Assembly: GCF_030272615.1 (NCBI RefSeq)
Contig: NC_081414.1
Location: 761,730,648 to 761,794,647 of the forward strand
DNA length: 64,000 nucleotides
Source of the DNA: Cryptomeria japonica
Lineage: Eukaryota; Streptophyta; Pinopsida; Cupressales; Cupressaceae
Direction of reading: 5' to 3'
In this document: positions 14,194 to 25,849 of the stretch, piece by piece
Numbering within the stretch: the stretch's first letter is position 1
Layout of the letters: every line of letters starts with the position of its first letter
Made by a program: the position numbers and the translations under genes
Notes under the pieces: generated by a model
Databases searched by the model: none
What the model was told of the DNA's origin: nothing
The model's input: only the letters and a program-made list of their open reading frames with translations

Positions 14194-14465
14194 ATCTCCC
14201 ATTGTTATTGAAATACCAACACTCGCCATGTCGGCTTACAAAAGATTTTACAATTAATTACAAAATACATTTTAAACAAAATAGAAGTCGACCAGGGTGC
14301 TGGTATTCTTCCTTTCACTGTTGGTGTTCTGGATGCTGGTGTAGAGTTTGTTGGTGTTCTGTGCCGGTATCTTGACTTGCCGGTATCATATGATTTCAAG
14401 GTTGCCATCAATGAAAAAACCTTCAATCACCAACAATTTCTCATTGGAGTGTGCATTTGCCAACA
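14194..14465 (-). repeat. 3' LTR of pol-less element, proximal part
   Basis: Minus strand begins TGTTGGCAAATGC next to the purine tract, the same LTR opening seen at 8239 and 35200 for related families, followed by an ATTGATGGCAAC block. It is absent from the truncated 5' LTR. Confidence 0.65.
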
Positions 14466-14478
14466 ATACCCCCCTTTG
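14466..14478 (-). other. Polypurine tract, pol-less element
   Basis: Minus strand CCAAAGGGGGGTAT directly precedes the LTR opening TGTTGGC, as in the copia element at 2284. Confidence 0.75.
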
Positions 14479-14695
14479 GCATTGATGTCAACACTCATGA
14501 GAAAAATCCAAAAAGTGTCATCCGAAAAGAGTTTGCCAAAATTGTCTTACCAAAAACTGTTACCAAAAATCTATGCTCCCCTTGAGCTGATGGTGTCTTC
14601 TGCTAATCAATTTTCTCATTATACTTCTCCCCCTTTGACATCAATGGCAAAGGTTGTCATTCAGTGTCAGTGGAGTCCTGCCTAGATTCTTGTAA

Positions 14696-17600
14696 CTAGT
14701 GGGTTACAATCTGAATAATATCTGTGAAAACCAAATTTATACCGTTACTGAATGTTGTGTTGTCTTTTATTGCCTCTTGATTTCTCTGCACTATACCAGT
14801 GAGTGTGTGCATTTTCTCTTCAAGTGTCTTCGATCTAGGAACCAAAGCCTCAGATATTTCCTTTCTCAAAGAAATAAGGTATTCTAGTCTTGGACTAAGT
14901 CTACATTTTAAGTCCTTTTCTTTTTCCTTTATTCCTCGTTTGTCATTTTCTAGTTTCTTGATTTTCTCTTCTTGCTCTGCAATTTTCTTCTCTAACTCCA
15001 AAAATGAATCCGACGCACCTGTCAGATTCTCAGCAATATTGTTAATCTTATCTTATGCTTTGCTGATTTCCTTGTCTAGATCTTTTGTCAAAATATTTGT
15101 TTTACAGGTAACTCTATATAGTTTCTTGAAGTCAAGAATTATTTCTCCAAGTTCTAGTAATAATGTTTCTATTCTCTCCTTATTCTTCTTTACAATTTCC
15201 TCAAAGAATTTCTCTTTTTCTTTAATCATTCTTTCCTTGAATGTATCCTCATTTATTTGATCAACCGTCAAAATGTTGTTAGTGATAAACTTAGATAATG
15301 TGTCTAGTTGACCTAAAGAATCTTTGTTATCTATAATACACTTTGGTGCTATCAATTTAAGAATGGGAATGATATCATCAATAGCCTTATAGGCTTGTGC
15401 ATTACATTCTATGATCTTCTTTATGGAATCTAATAAGACCTTTGTTATATTTGTAGGTCTGAATTCTACCATAGAAGTACCAGATGTTTGTCCAACTATT
15501 CTCACAATATCCATGTTTCCAGTTGTAGTAATTACCTTACTTGATTTGACCTCTGGTAGGTTAGTCTGTGTTTGCATTTCTACAAGAAAAGGTTTAGACT
15601 TTTCATTTTTGGCCAGTGGCATTGTCTCTGTCTGAACTTGTTCCTGTTCCGTTTTCTCTTTTTGTGTCTCAGAAGGTTTTTCTGAGCTCTCAACAACTGG
15701 TTTCTCAGGTGTAGCCTATGTATGCACTTCTGGTTTCTCTATTTGTACTTTTGCACTGACCTTTGTCGGTTCTCCTGATATTTTTCCAGTTGTATCTACT
15801 GGTTTCTCAGTGTTATTCCCTATAGGTTGCTCTGTCTGTGTAGGTTTTTCTATGTTCATCTCAACCTCTATAGCCGGTGACTCAGCAGTCACATTTTTCT
15901 TGTCTTTGGTGGTTGCATGGTCAACCACAACATTAACTTCTTGAGAATCTATATTTATAGTATACAAAACTTTAGATTCAGGATTAGTATCCTCTAATGG
16001 AGTCTCCATACTTTCAATAGTTGGTTGACTATCAGTAGTATCTACCGGTGGAATATCTAAAGGAGGTGGGGATAAGTTATCAGTTACCTTTATACTGGGT
16101 GGTCCACCAACCTTACTTTTTCCGTTATCCTTTTGATATACCTTGATGGGTTTAGGGTTTCGATAATCTTCCTATTTTTCTTTTTCTACCAAGAATATAT
16201 CCCATGCATTTGTTGTTTCTTCAATTACCTCATTCACTCTTCCTTCTATCAGTGCTACATGCCGGTGAGTAGTTGAGAATACTGACTGGTTAGCCTCAGT
16301 GATTAATTGATCTATCTCTTCAAGTGAGTTAATGGGATGCACTGCAAGTAATCTCTCAATTTTTATTTTCTTGTCTAGCTCAATAATAGCTACTCTTCTA
16401 GCTTCTAATCTTCTATATAGATCAGCTAGTATCTCATCAACAATTTGCATTAAGAATTTCTTGAAAATTTCCAAGTGTAGGATTACACTGCTCTCTACTT
16501 TCTCTATGTCATCAGCGGATAGTGTGTCATACAGTTTGCTGATGTTTTTCAACTTACCATCCTCTATTATTTTGCTAAGAAGTTTATCTAGTGGAGCAAT
16601 GTCTTGGTTAACCTTCTTTTTCTTTGGACTTAGTTTCTTTATAGGAGGCCTTACTGCCTGTTGTTTTTGTATTGTTTTTCTAGGAGAAGGTGAGGGTACT
16701 GGTGAAGGTTTTATTTTCCTTTCAACCCTTTTGAATTTTGTCGTTATGTCACTCTCAGAGGAAGTTGCAACTGGTGAAAGATGAACTTCTGGTTGAAGTC
16801 CTTCCAAATCACTCTCCTTAATACTAGTTTGTTTTAACACATCTTCCTTAAGAGCTTTAGCCGATCGGGTTCCCTTTCTTACTGTTTCTTCTACCTTCTT
16901 GACCCTTTTTCTAGACTGAATTTGACTCTCAATTGTTTCAGAATTTCCAAAAACTTTTTCTTCCGGTTCCTTTGGAGCTTCAAGGAGGGATTTTGCATAA
17001 GTTTCTATGATGTTGTCATCTATTTCATAGCCCATTTCAGTTACCCAGAGAGTTCTAGGAACAAGTGCCTCCATCCAGATTTCATCCTTTTTAATTACAA
17101 AACAAATTTCTTCCTTATACTTGTCCACAATAGTTTGTGATAGTATCACTCTAGTTTTCATTTGAGTTTTTAATGCTTGAAAATACTCATTTAGGTTCGT
17201 CTCTTGATTCTCTCCCATGTTTAGTAAATCTAACAGTTGTCTTCCTACCAGTATGTCAAAACCAAAATTTCTAATACCAATACCAGGTACTTGTTTAGTA
17301 ATGTACAACATTAAACAAATAAGTAAGTTTCCAAATCTGAATGTTCCTTTCTTATCTTTCTTTATCTTTCCTAAATTATCTGTCAGCTCATCTTTAAGCC
17401 ATTCACATATATCTATTCTTGCATTATCATTGACCATGTCATAGGAACTTTTAATACATAGGCTAGAAACTGAGTTTAACCTATTAGCATGTGTAGCTTT
17501 GTAGCCTAAGATCATATTGATAAATTTGACATTTATATCCTTAACATTGTTTACCCTTAGAGATCTTTTATCAAATGTTGCACCGATTAGGTTTATAACT

Positions 17601-18082
17601 GTCATTTGAGACCTTCTTTGTTTTGTCAGGTCTGTTACCGGTGGAGGGTAACCCTGTTATAGCTTTGAGAGCTTCCTTAGTGATTTTATGAATTGAGTCC
17701 AACCAGAAAAATTCACCATGAGCCCTACCTACTTAGCACAATCCTTATAATATCCTTGGGAAAATCCGAGATACTAAGAATTTTAGTAAAACCTAGGGTT
17801 TCAATTATCTTTTGTTTCGGCTTGACATTTCTAGATTCATCACAAATCATAGTCTGATACATGTTTTTAATTTCTTCATCTCCTAGTTCCTCTATATGGC
17901 AATGTATATACATTCTAGGGTCTTCAGCATATACTACTCCCTTAGGGATTTGAGAAAATGCACCTATCCTGTCATCTTTCTTCACAATTTTGGGAACCAG
18001 TTTAATGAGGGGTCTAGGGTGCTTAACTACTTCAACAATAGTAGGGTTTGCAATAAATTAAGGAGTGGATGAAGAATCCATT
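14696..18082 (-). pseudogene. Large uncharacterised ORF of the pol-less element (about 1,130 codons)
   Basis: Second ORF, starting MDSSSTP at 18082 and running to 14696 with one frameshift (about 17610-17725) and about five nonsense codons. The N-terminal third is globular; the stretch around 17400-17250 (ICEWLKDEL ... FRFGNLLICLMLY) resembles the globular domain of plant transposon-associated proteins, but I cannot name the family with confidence. The middle is basic and Ser/Pro-rich (RKRVKKVEE, PSPVPSPSPRK, KLSPKKKKV). The C-terminal half is Lys/Glu-rich coiled coil (ELEKKIAEQEEKIKKLENDK near 14995). No catalytic motif is seen. It sits where pol would be, so it may be a structural protein or an acquired gene. 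Confidence 0.7.
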
Positions 18083-18419
18083 GCTATAAATATCTTTATC
18101 TGCCTTAAGGAATGATTGCTTGATGAACTACTTCACTTTTTTGCTAAGGATGCCTTTGCTCGGGAATTTTCGCTCTCTCGAAGGTTTGAATGCTCGGTGA
18201 ATGAAAAAGGAGACAAAACATTTGCTTTATAGTGTTTATTTTCTCCAACTACCTCATTTAATGCTCACCGGTTAAGTCACAACTTAACTCATCTGCCGGT
18301 ATAGAAGTAATTTCAACTTCTCACCATCAACCGAGGGAATAATAGCATATTTTTCATTTGTTGCTAAACCCTCAAAGGATTTTCCTTCAATTAGATGAGG
18401 AGTCTCCTGCTGGTGTAGT

Positions 18420-19500
18420 GTTACTCTACTCTGCTGGTGGAGGAGTATTCCCATCAACATTCTGATCTGACTTTCTAATCCATTGTTTTGAGAATTCTTG
18501 CTTTACCTCTTCAACCTTTTCTTTACCTTTCAAACTCGGACCTTTATTGTTTTCCGGTGGGAACTTGCTTCTACAGAATTTTACAATATGCCCAGTGTTG
18601 TTACAAGCATAACAAGTCACATTATTTTTCTGAATTGCTTTCCCATATCCTATGTCGGTATGTGTCCTGCATTGATTAGATAGATGTCCAAATCTTCCAC
18701 AAACATAACATCTTACATTCATTCTACAATTTTATGAATTATGACCAACTTTGTTGCATTTTGAACATTGACCGGTGGGTATATTAGTGTTCTGATAATT
18801 TCTAGATCTACATTGATTTGCTCTATGACCATACTTGTTACGATTAAAGCATTTCCCATTAAATTTGTAAGCAGTAGGTTGTCTTACCAGTTTGCTATGA
18901 TCATGTTTGTTTGCAGTACCAGAGCTTTCACCAGTTTCAAAGCCAAGGCCATTTGTATCACTATTTGGTTTTTGATTCTTCAGCATCTCATCTAGTTCTT
19001 CTGAACTTTTCTTGAATTTCTCCTTGTATTGAATTGCAGCAGCTAGTTCACCTTCCAAGATTCCTTTCTGTCTCATGAGCTCATTTGTATCATTTTGTAT
19101 ATGTATCAAATCTGTCTTCAACATATCATTATCATGAATGAGTCTTAGATTTTCATTTTCAGCATCATTCAATCTTCTAACCAAGTCTTCTTCATTCTTC
19201 TTCCAATTTTTAGTTTCTTTACAAAATCTCATAGTCATATCTTGCATCTCATTCTGCATTGTACTATTTTCTTGTCTCAGCTTGTTCACCAGATCATTAA
19301 GAGTTTCTTTCTCATCTTCATCTTTTTGTATCTTTTCACAGAGTTCTCTCCTCTTATTCTTTTCTATGGTGTAATTTTCTTGAAGTCCTTGAATAATGTC
19401 CTATGCAACCTTCAGATCATCTGCAAGTTTTGATATTCTTCAATTTTTCTGCATCATAGTCTGAAAGAGTTGTTTCCAATCACTTCATTAAGTTTTCCAT
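18420..19500 (-). pseudogene. Gag-like protein: coiled coil plus four CCHC zinc knuckles
   Basis: Putative nucleocapsid-type protein of the pol-less element. The ATG at 19500 lies just inside the primer site. The first 250 or so codons are charged and heptad-like (KLRQENSTMQNEMQDM, LVRRLNDAENENLRL), so a coiled coil is likely. Four zinc knuckles follow: CFNRNKYGHRANQC (second Cys replaced by Arg), CSKCNKVGHNS, CYVCGRFGHLSNQC and CYACNNTGHIVKFC, the last at about 18615-18574. No UBN2 capsid fold is recognised. Stops at several points, including 19490-19290, show decay. Confidence 0.75.
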
Positions 19501-19547
19501 CTCTACTAGTTCCTCAAGCTATTAGGATTTTGAAAATAGAGGACCAC

Positions 19548-19560
19548 GCTCTGATACCAA
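19548..19560 (-). other. Primer-binding site, pol-less element
   Basis: Minus strand TTGGTATCAGAGC adjoins the LTR end TAACA, typical of Ty1-copia spacing. Confidence 0.9.
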
Positions 19561-19561
19561 T

Positions 19562-20067
19562 TGTTAGGATTCCCAAAGATACTGAGGGGGGGGGGGGGGT
19601 GAATCAGTATTTGACCAGTTAAGATATTTTCTAAACTTATAACATGAAAAGCATATCAAAACTGTGTACCGGTAAATCAGAAATAATGCAGCAATTAAGA
19701 ATAACAACCACAACATAAAAAACACACCATAACACAATATTTTAACGAGGAAACCTAGTGTGGGAAAAACCTCGGTGGGATTTGTGACCCACAATATTCT
19801 CTTACTGGCCAATAAGAGAATATTACTACTACAATAGGGGCCTACACATATAGGAAGGCCAAGTGCCTAGAGCTCACTGCTCAATTACAAAAGAAGTCAC
19901 ACTGACTTACAAAAATGGATTATACAAATACAATGCCTTGTACTGCTTCAGATTAGCATCTACTATGCCAGATTCAGTACTGGTTTAAGGTCTACTACAT
20001 ACATAAACCCTTGTCCTAATAGTTCACATATTAGGTCTGTATTAATCCTTCACTTCAATACCTATCC
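19562..20067 (-). repeat. Truncated 5' LTR of pol-less element
   Basis: 506-bp direct repeat of 12174-12675. It runs straight into gypsy LTR sequence at a 2-bp shared CC (20066-20067). About 330 bp of this LTR and about 142 bp of gypsy LTR are missing. Confidence 0.85.
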
Positions 20068-20792
20068 ACACAAAGAATGTTAAATCATAGAGTTACTATT
20101 TAATCCACATTATTAACAATTTTTCACCCTTCATAGACAAATAAAACATAGCATGCAATAATTAAAATCACTAAACACACAAACTAAGCAAACCTCAAGC
20201 AAATACTCATAAAAGATCAAACCGCAAAATACGAAGGCTGAACAAACTGACAGGACGACCAACTGACAACACTCACATGAGTGTAACTGAATAAAATAGG
20301 GTCAACTACTATCTCCTCCACTTCCATCGGAAAATATAAGGCACACTCAGACCTGTGAAGCCAGGTGGAGACGTTACCCCGTACCTACCCGGTACTTGTA
20401 CCTGCAATATCCTACATCACCGAACCACACATGCATATATACAATATAGAAAACATGGCATGCACACTGATAAATGAGAATCACGACGTTCCCTGTCTCA
20501 TTAAAATGAGTGAAGGAAAATCATCCCCTTGCATCCAATACAGTCCCAGACACACAACATATAATTCCACATTGCATAGATAAAATAAAGTGTCAGTACA
20601 TAGCAATAATCCATAAAATGCCATAAATCACAAGTACTGAAATACTGCAAATAAATTATGCATCTCATATCCAGATAAAGCATGAAATAATGTCATATAA
20701 GTTTGAATAAAAATTCATGGTAATGTATCCACTAAAAACAACCAATAATAAAATATGAGTCGAATGAGTTCAAACTAGTAGGGGTACTACAT
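20067..20792 (-). repeat. 3' LTR of gypsy element, inner part
   Basis: Continuation of the split LTR, matching 27747-28472 and ending GGTACTACA. About 142 bp equivalent to 27605-27746 is missing at the junction with the inserted element. Confidence 0.88.
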
Positions 20793-20803
20793 TCTCCCCC
20801 ACA
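20793..20803 (-). other. Polypurine tract, gypsy element
   Basis: Minus strand GTGGGGGAGAA lies directly before the 3' LTR. Confidence 0.8.
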
Positions 20804-20829
20804 AAACTAGGCTTACTCCTAGAATCCTA

Positions 20830-23800
20830 AAACAAATAAGAATACAACTTTGCTGCATCCTCCCAAGTCACTGAGGTCTCATCATTTGGGTCCCATAGGA
20901 CCCTTACCTAGTTGATGGTGTGACCCCTGAGGATCAAATCCCGATGTTGAAGAATGCACACGAGCTCCATGGAAAGCTGCTCGTCCTCAACCTGCAAGGA
21001 GTTCCAATCAAGAACATGCATCACATTAGGGTGATAAGGTCGAAGAACCAAAACATGAAAGACATCATGGATGTGGGATAGACTTGGTGGTAAGGCAAGA
21101 CGGTAGGCAACAGGGCCTATCCTCTTAAGGATCTCAAAAGGGCCAACAAACCAAGGTGCTAACTTACAACCCTTTCCATAACGGATCAGACTCTTCCACG
21201 GATGCACTCTCAAAAATACATGGTCACCAACAGAAAACTAACAATCTATCTTATGATCATCTGCATACTTCTTTTGCCTATCCTATGCAGCTACCAAATG
21301 CTCATGAATCCACTCAACCTACTGCTCCATCTCCCGAAGAATATCCGGTCCTATAAGAAACCTATCCTCTAGCCGATCCCAACTCAAAGGAGTAAGGCAA
21401 GGATGACCATATAATGCCTGAAAGGGGGACATACCTATGGAGCTATGATATCCATTGTTATAAGAAAACTCCACTAGATAGATATAATCCTCCCAATGCG
21501 ACTATTGGTCCATAACATACGTGCAAAGCATGTCCTCCAAAACTTGATTCACTCTCTCTATCTGACCATCTGTCTCTGAGTGATAAGCTGAACTAAAGTT
21601 CAACTGAGTCCCCAAAGTATGCTGAACTGAGGTCCATAATGCTGAGGTAAAGATAGGATCTCTATCAGAGATGATCCGCCTCAGAATCCCATGCAATCTC
21701 ACTACATCTTCCAAGAAGACTCGTGTCACCACTGTTGTCGTATAGGAAGCTTGAATAGGAACAAAATGAGCAACCTTAGTCAATCTATCAACTATGACCA
21801 TGATGGCATCATGATGATGCGAAAAGACAGGCAAACCAACAATGAAATCCATGGAAATGATATGCCATTTCCAATCCGGTATCAAATTAGGCTGTAAAAA
21901 CCCTGTCGGGTGCTAATGCTCTACCTTCACTCGCTGGCACTCTAAACACTTTGACACAAAATCAGCAATGTCACATTTCATGCCAGCCCAATGATAAATT
22001 TGTCTAAGATCTGCGTGCATCTTCTTGACACCTGGATGTGTCAAATAAGGTGCACGATGGGCCTCAGTCATGATCAAGACGCAAAGATCCTCCAAAGAAG
22101 GTAGATAGATCTATCCATGGTGACGAAGAAGTCCATCTGCCTCAAGATTATATCTAGAAAATCTACCCTTTAAAGGCCTTTCGGACTCTATCACCGCTCT
22201 AACATCCTGATACCAAGTACCCTGAGGAAGAACTTCAAGAATCCTCTCTCTCAAGTCTACTCCAAGGGACAATGCTGAAACTTCATGCCGCCTATGACTC
22301 AAAGCATCTACCACTACGTTCTCTTTCCCCTGAATATAACGAACCTCAAAATCATACTCGCAGAGGAATTCCATCCATCTCCACTATCGAGCATTCAAGT
22401 TTGGCTGCATGAAAATATACTGTAGATTGCGGTGATCACTATGTAGTTCAAACTGATGCCCTAACAAAAAATGTCACCATCTAACCAAAGCATGAACTAC
22501 AACTGCCAACTCTAAATCATGAACTAGATAGTTCAATTCGTGGTTCTTGAGTTTGCGAGACTCATAAGCAACCACACGTCCATCTTGCATAAGCACTGCA
22601 CCTATACCTTCCAAAAAGGCATCTGTGCATACCATAAAATCTCTAGATGGATCAGGAACTACCAAAATTGGAGCATTGACAAGGAGTTCCCTTCAAGTAT
22701 GAAAAGATGACTCACATTGTTCTGACCAAACAAACTTCTTCCCTTTCCTCTGAAGAGAAGTGATTGGGTGTCCTATCTAGGAAAAGCCCTGAACAAAGCG
22801 ATGGTAATATTTGGCCAAAACCATAAAACTCTGAACTTCTGAAACATTGGTTGGCGTTGGCCAATCAACAATGGCTTGGATCTTTGAAGGATCCATGGAT
22901 ACACCTTCTCTTGATACTATATGACCAAGATAGTTCACCTTAGACTGGAAAAAGTCACACTTTGCCAAATTAGCATAAAGCTGATTCTCCCTCAAGCACT
23001 ACAATACTCGATGTAAGTGACCTTCATGTTCTTCCATAGTTCTAGAATAAATCAATATGTCATCCAAGAATACAAGGACAAAATGATCAAGGTAGGTGCA
23101 AAAAACCCCATTCAAGAGGCTCACAAAAACTTAAGGCACGTTCGTCAACCCAAATGGCACCACTGTGAACTCATAGTGACCATAACGAGTACAAAATGCT
23201 GTCTTATGAATATCTACATCTTGAATGTGCAACAGATGATACCCAGATTTCAGGTCAATCTTAGAGAAAACCTTGGCTCCCTTTACCTGATCGAAAAGAT
23301 CATCTATACAAGGCAATGGATATCGATTCCAGATGGTTACCTTATTCAGCTGTCGGTAATCAATGCATAACCGAAGAGAACCATCCTTCTTCTTAATCAA
23401 GATAATAGGCGCACCCCAAGGAGAAATACTAGGACGAATGGATCCCTTGGCTAAAAATTCCTCTAGTTGCAACTTCAACTCACTCAACTCCTGAGTAGTC
23501 ATCCAATATGGAGCTCTCGAAATAGGTTTTGCACTAGGAACCAAATCAATGTGAAAGTCTATGTCTCACTTAAGAGGCATACCAGGAATATCCAACAGAA
23601 ACACATCAGCATACTCTTGAAGAATAGGGTGACTATCAAGAGCGATTTCTCGACTCTCTGACTCATCCACATCCTCAAGAGTAACTACAAAAAGATGACA
23701 CCCTCTATGCATGCACCGCTTAAGTTGAATAGCGGAGATCATACATAAGGATATTGGTCTCTGAACTCCAACAATCTCCACTTCCTTACCAAGGTCATCT

Positions 23801-23880
23801 AAATGCTCCACTGTCTTCTTGCGACAGTCTACATGAGCACTGCGAGATGAAAGCCAATCCATCCCCTAGGCTTTCCTAGC
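20830..23880 (-). pseudogene. Gypsy pol: RT, RNase H, integrase, chromodomain
   Basis: Pol of a chromovirus. It opens with only the end of the protease (GMDWLS near 23865). RT follows with [20 protein letters not shown] and [11 protein letters not shown], then VFLDDILIYS near 23070 in place of YVDD, then KCDFFQSKVNYLGHIVS. RNase H has [28 protein letters not shown] and the ENVVVDALSH end. Integrase has the HPGVKKMHADLR...CLECQRVK zinc region near 22000, SMDFIVGLP and SDRDPIF near 21660, and YHSETDGQIERVN. The C-terminus has [10 protein letters not shown], then WDPNDETSVTWEDAAKL near 20870, a chromodomain-like end. Stops occur roughly every 200-400 bases. Confidence 0.92.
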
Positions 23881-24023
23881 CATGACCTAATACCCCAAAA
23901 GAGAAAACGGTTCAAATCCATGGCAAGGTTAAGACAAGGGAAACACAAACATTAAGACCTAAGCAAAAAGGTCAAGTTGAATAGGCACACTACAAACCCA
24001 GAGTACCCAGTGTTGAAACTTAA

Positions 24024-24035
24024 GCTCTGATACCA
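24024..24035 (-). other. Primer-binding site, gypsy element
   Basis: Minus strand TGGTATCAGAGC, a full match to the common initiator tRNA-Met site, two bases from the 5' LTR. Confidence 0.9.
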
Positions 24036-24037
24036 AA

Positions 24038-25801
24038 TGTAATGCCCCACCAGAAACCCTAAAGGAAAATAATACAACTAGGCAACTAAAAGGGTGTAAT
24101 ATTTTTTTTAAAAGGATTAAGTGCATAATCATATCAATAGCATGTTTAATGACATAACGGAAGTCTAACATATGATCTCCTAAGGGTTACCAAGGAAGAT
24201 TAATTTGTAGATTATACTAACACCATGGTTAATCCAATTGTTCAGCTAATTAGGAAATTAAATTCTTAAGATAAAATCTACACATACACCTAAATTCCAT
24301 AATGAAAGAATCAAAGTATTCCAAAGCAATTATTTTCCCATAGATCATATATACAAAAGATCAAGCAACTGAATTAACATACATCCCAACGATCCAATAG
24401 TACAATATCCAGAAATACATGGTTTCCAATAATACCACGGATTAGAAAAATTACAATATCAAGGTTACATAAAAGTTTGATACAATGACCACAAGGTCTC
24501 AAATGAACAATGATCACAAACATGAGTTGGTACATGAATCATGAACCAAGAAACACCAGCGAAGTCCTTCCTCGCCTGAGGATACATTCCAAAACATCCG
24601 ATGGGAAGTGGCACTACTACTCGACCATGTAATCCCAAAATGGAACCACCCCACCGTGCTAGGAGATAGTAGAAAACCCTCAAGCAAGCAAGGTAAGACA
24701 AGTACGAAAGAACTACAAGACTTCGCAAACATTCATGTCACTCAACTCACAAACACTAGTGACTCTAACGAGAGAGTGTCATCGCATAGCTTAAGATGGA
24801 TACCATGGTACAGCCTCCATAGGTCCCGACCCACATCCTGGGTTATCCTGGTAACCTCTCCTGAACCTTCGGTTCCAACTAAGTCTCATGTGGACCCTAC
24901 CAATCCTTTCGTGAAGACAAGGTGGTAAGTTTGCCATTCCAGGCCTTCTCATAACATTATGAGCCTTGTACTAGCACTCACCTATGCACGAGGTACATTA
25001 TCTTAATTAATATTTATCTCACCCATCCCAAATCAATTATTAGGTTATCACTTTTTAACTGACTTTCGACGGGCTATCCTGTCATCCACTTCGAGCACGG
25101 CCCGCACTCAAAAGCCACTCTCTCTCATAGGACACTACAGGAAAGGTCTCTGTATGAGATCTCTATGGTGAAACAGACAGCCATACCTAATCCTGACAAA
25201 CCACAAGTGAAGGATACACAATCACTAACCCAAGATTGACCATTTGGACAAAACACACAGTGGTTCACATCAATAAGGTTATACAACAACACCTAACCAA
25301 GGAGATATAATAACACAGAATACAATGACATCTCAACCAGAATTGCAATGGAATTTTAACTTGACTGCAAACACCATTTACACAAGATCCTAATACAGAC
25401 AATCTTTTCTTAAAATAGCCAAATGCATAAATAACTTGCAATTTAAGAATTTCAGAAAATAAGAATTACAACTATATTAATACAATTAAATCAATGTTGT
25501 CATTTGTTGAGAAAAGAGGTAAATGAATCAGGACACATGGGAATATAGAGAGCTTAGGCGATATAAAGTTAGAATTTTAAACCATAAGAAATGTTGATAT
25601 TTCTTAGCGAAAAAGAAACATATTAGCAATGTTACGACTTTCATAACTTGTATCATGCTCCCTAACAACTAACCTTATAATATAACTAAGAGATTAAATA
25701 CCCCTATTCACTACTCTAGGGAAACAATATGAAATTATAATATGGCAATATTAGATAATTTTCAAATCCACTTCATTCAAGTTTTTAACATAAGTTAGGG
25801 T

Positions 25802-25849
<48 letters not shown>

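Larger units (their letters stand above)
12174..20067 (-). mobile_element. Pol-less LTR retrotransposon with gag and large unknown ORF (TR-GAG/LARD type)
   Basis: Inserted in the gypsy 3' LTR. The truncated 5' LTR is 19562-20067, primer site 19548-19560, gag-like ORF 19500-18420, unknown ORF 18082-14696, polypurine tract 14466-14478, and 3' LTR 14465-14194 plus 12734-12174, itself interrupted. No protease, integrase, RT or RNase H motif is visible on either strand, so movement would need enzymes from an autonomous copia-like partner. The left flank is TAATC (12169-12173); the right flank was removed by a deletion, so the target duplication cannot be confirmed. Confidence 0.8.

Noticed and set aside
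14377-17444. Plus-strand ORFs opposite the pol-less element
   Set aside because: Antisense shadows of the gag-like and unknown ORFs; rich in Ser/Phe/Leu as expected from reversed Lys/Glu codons.
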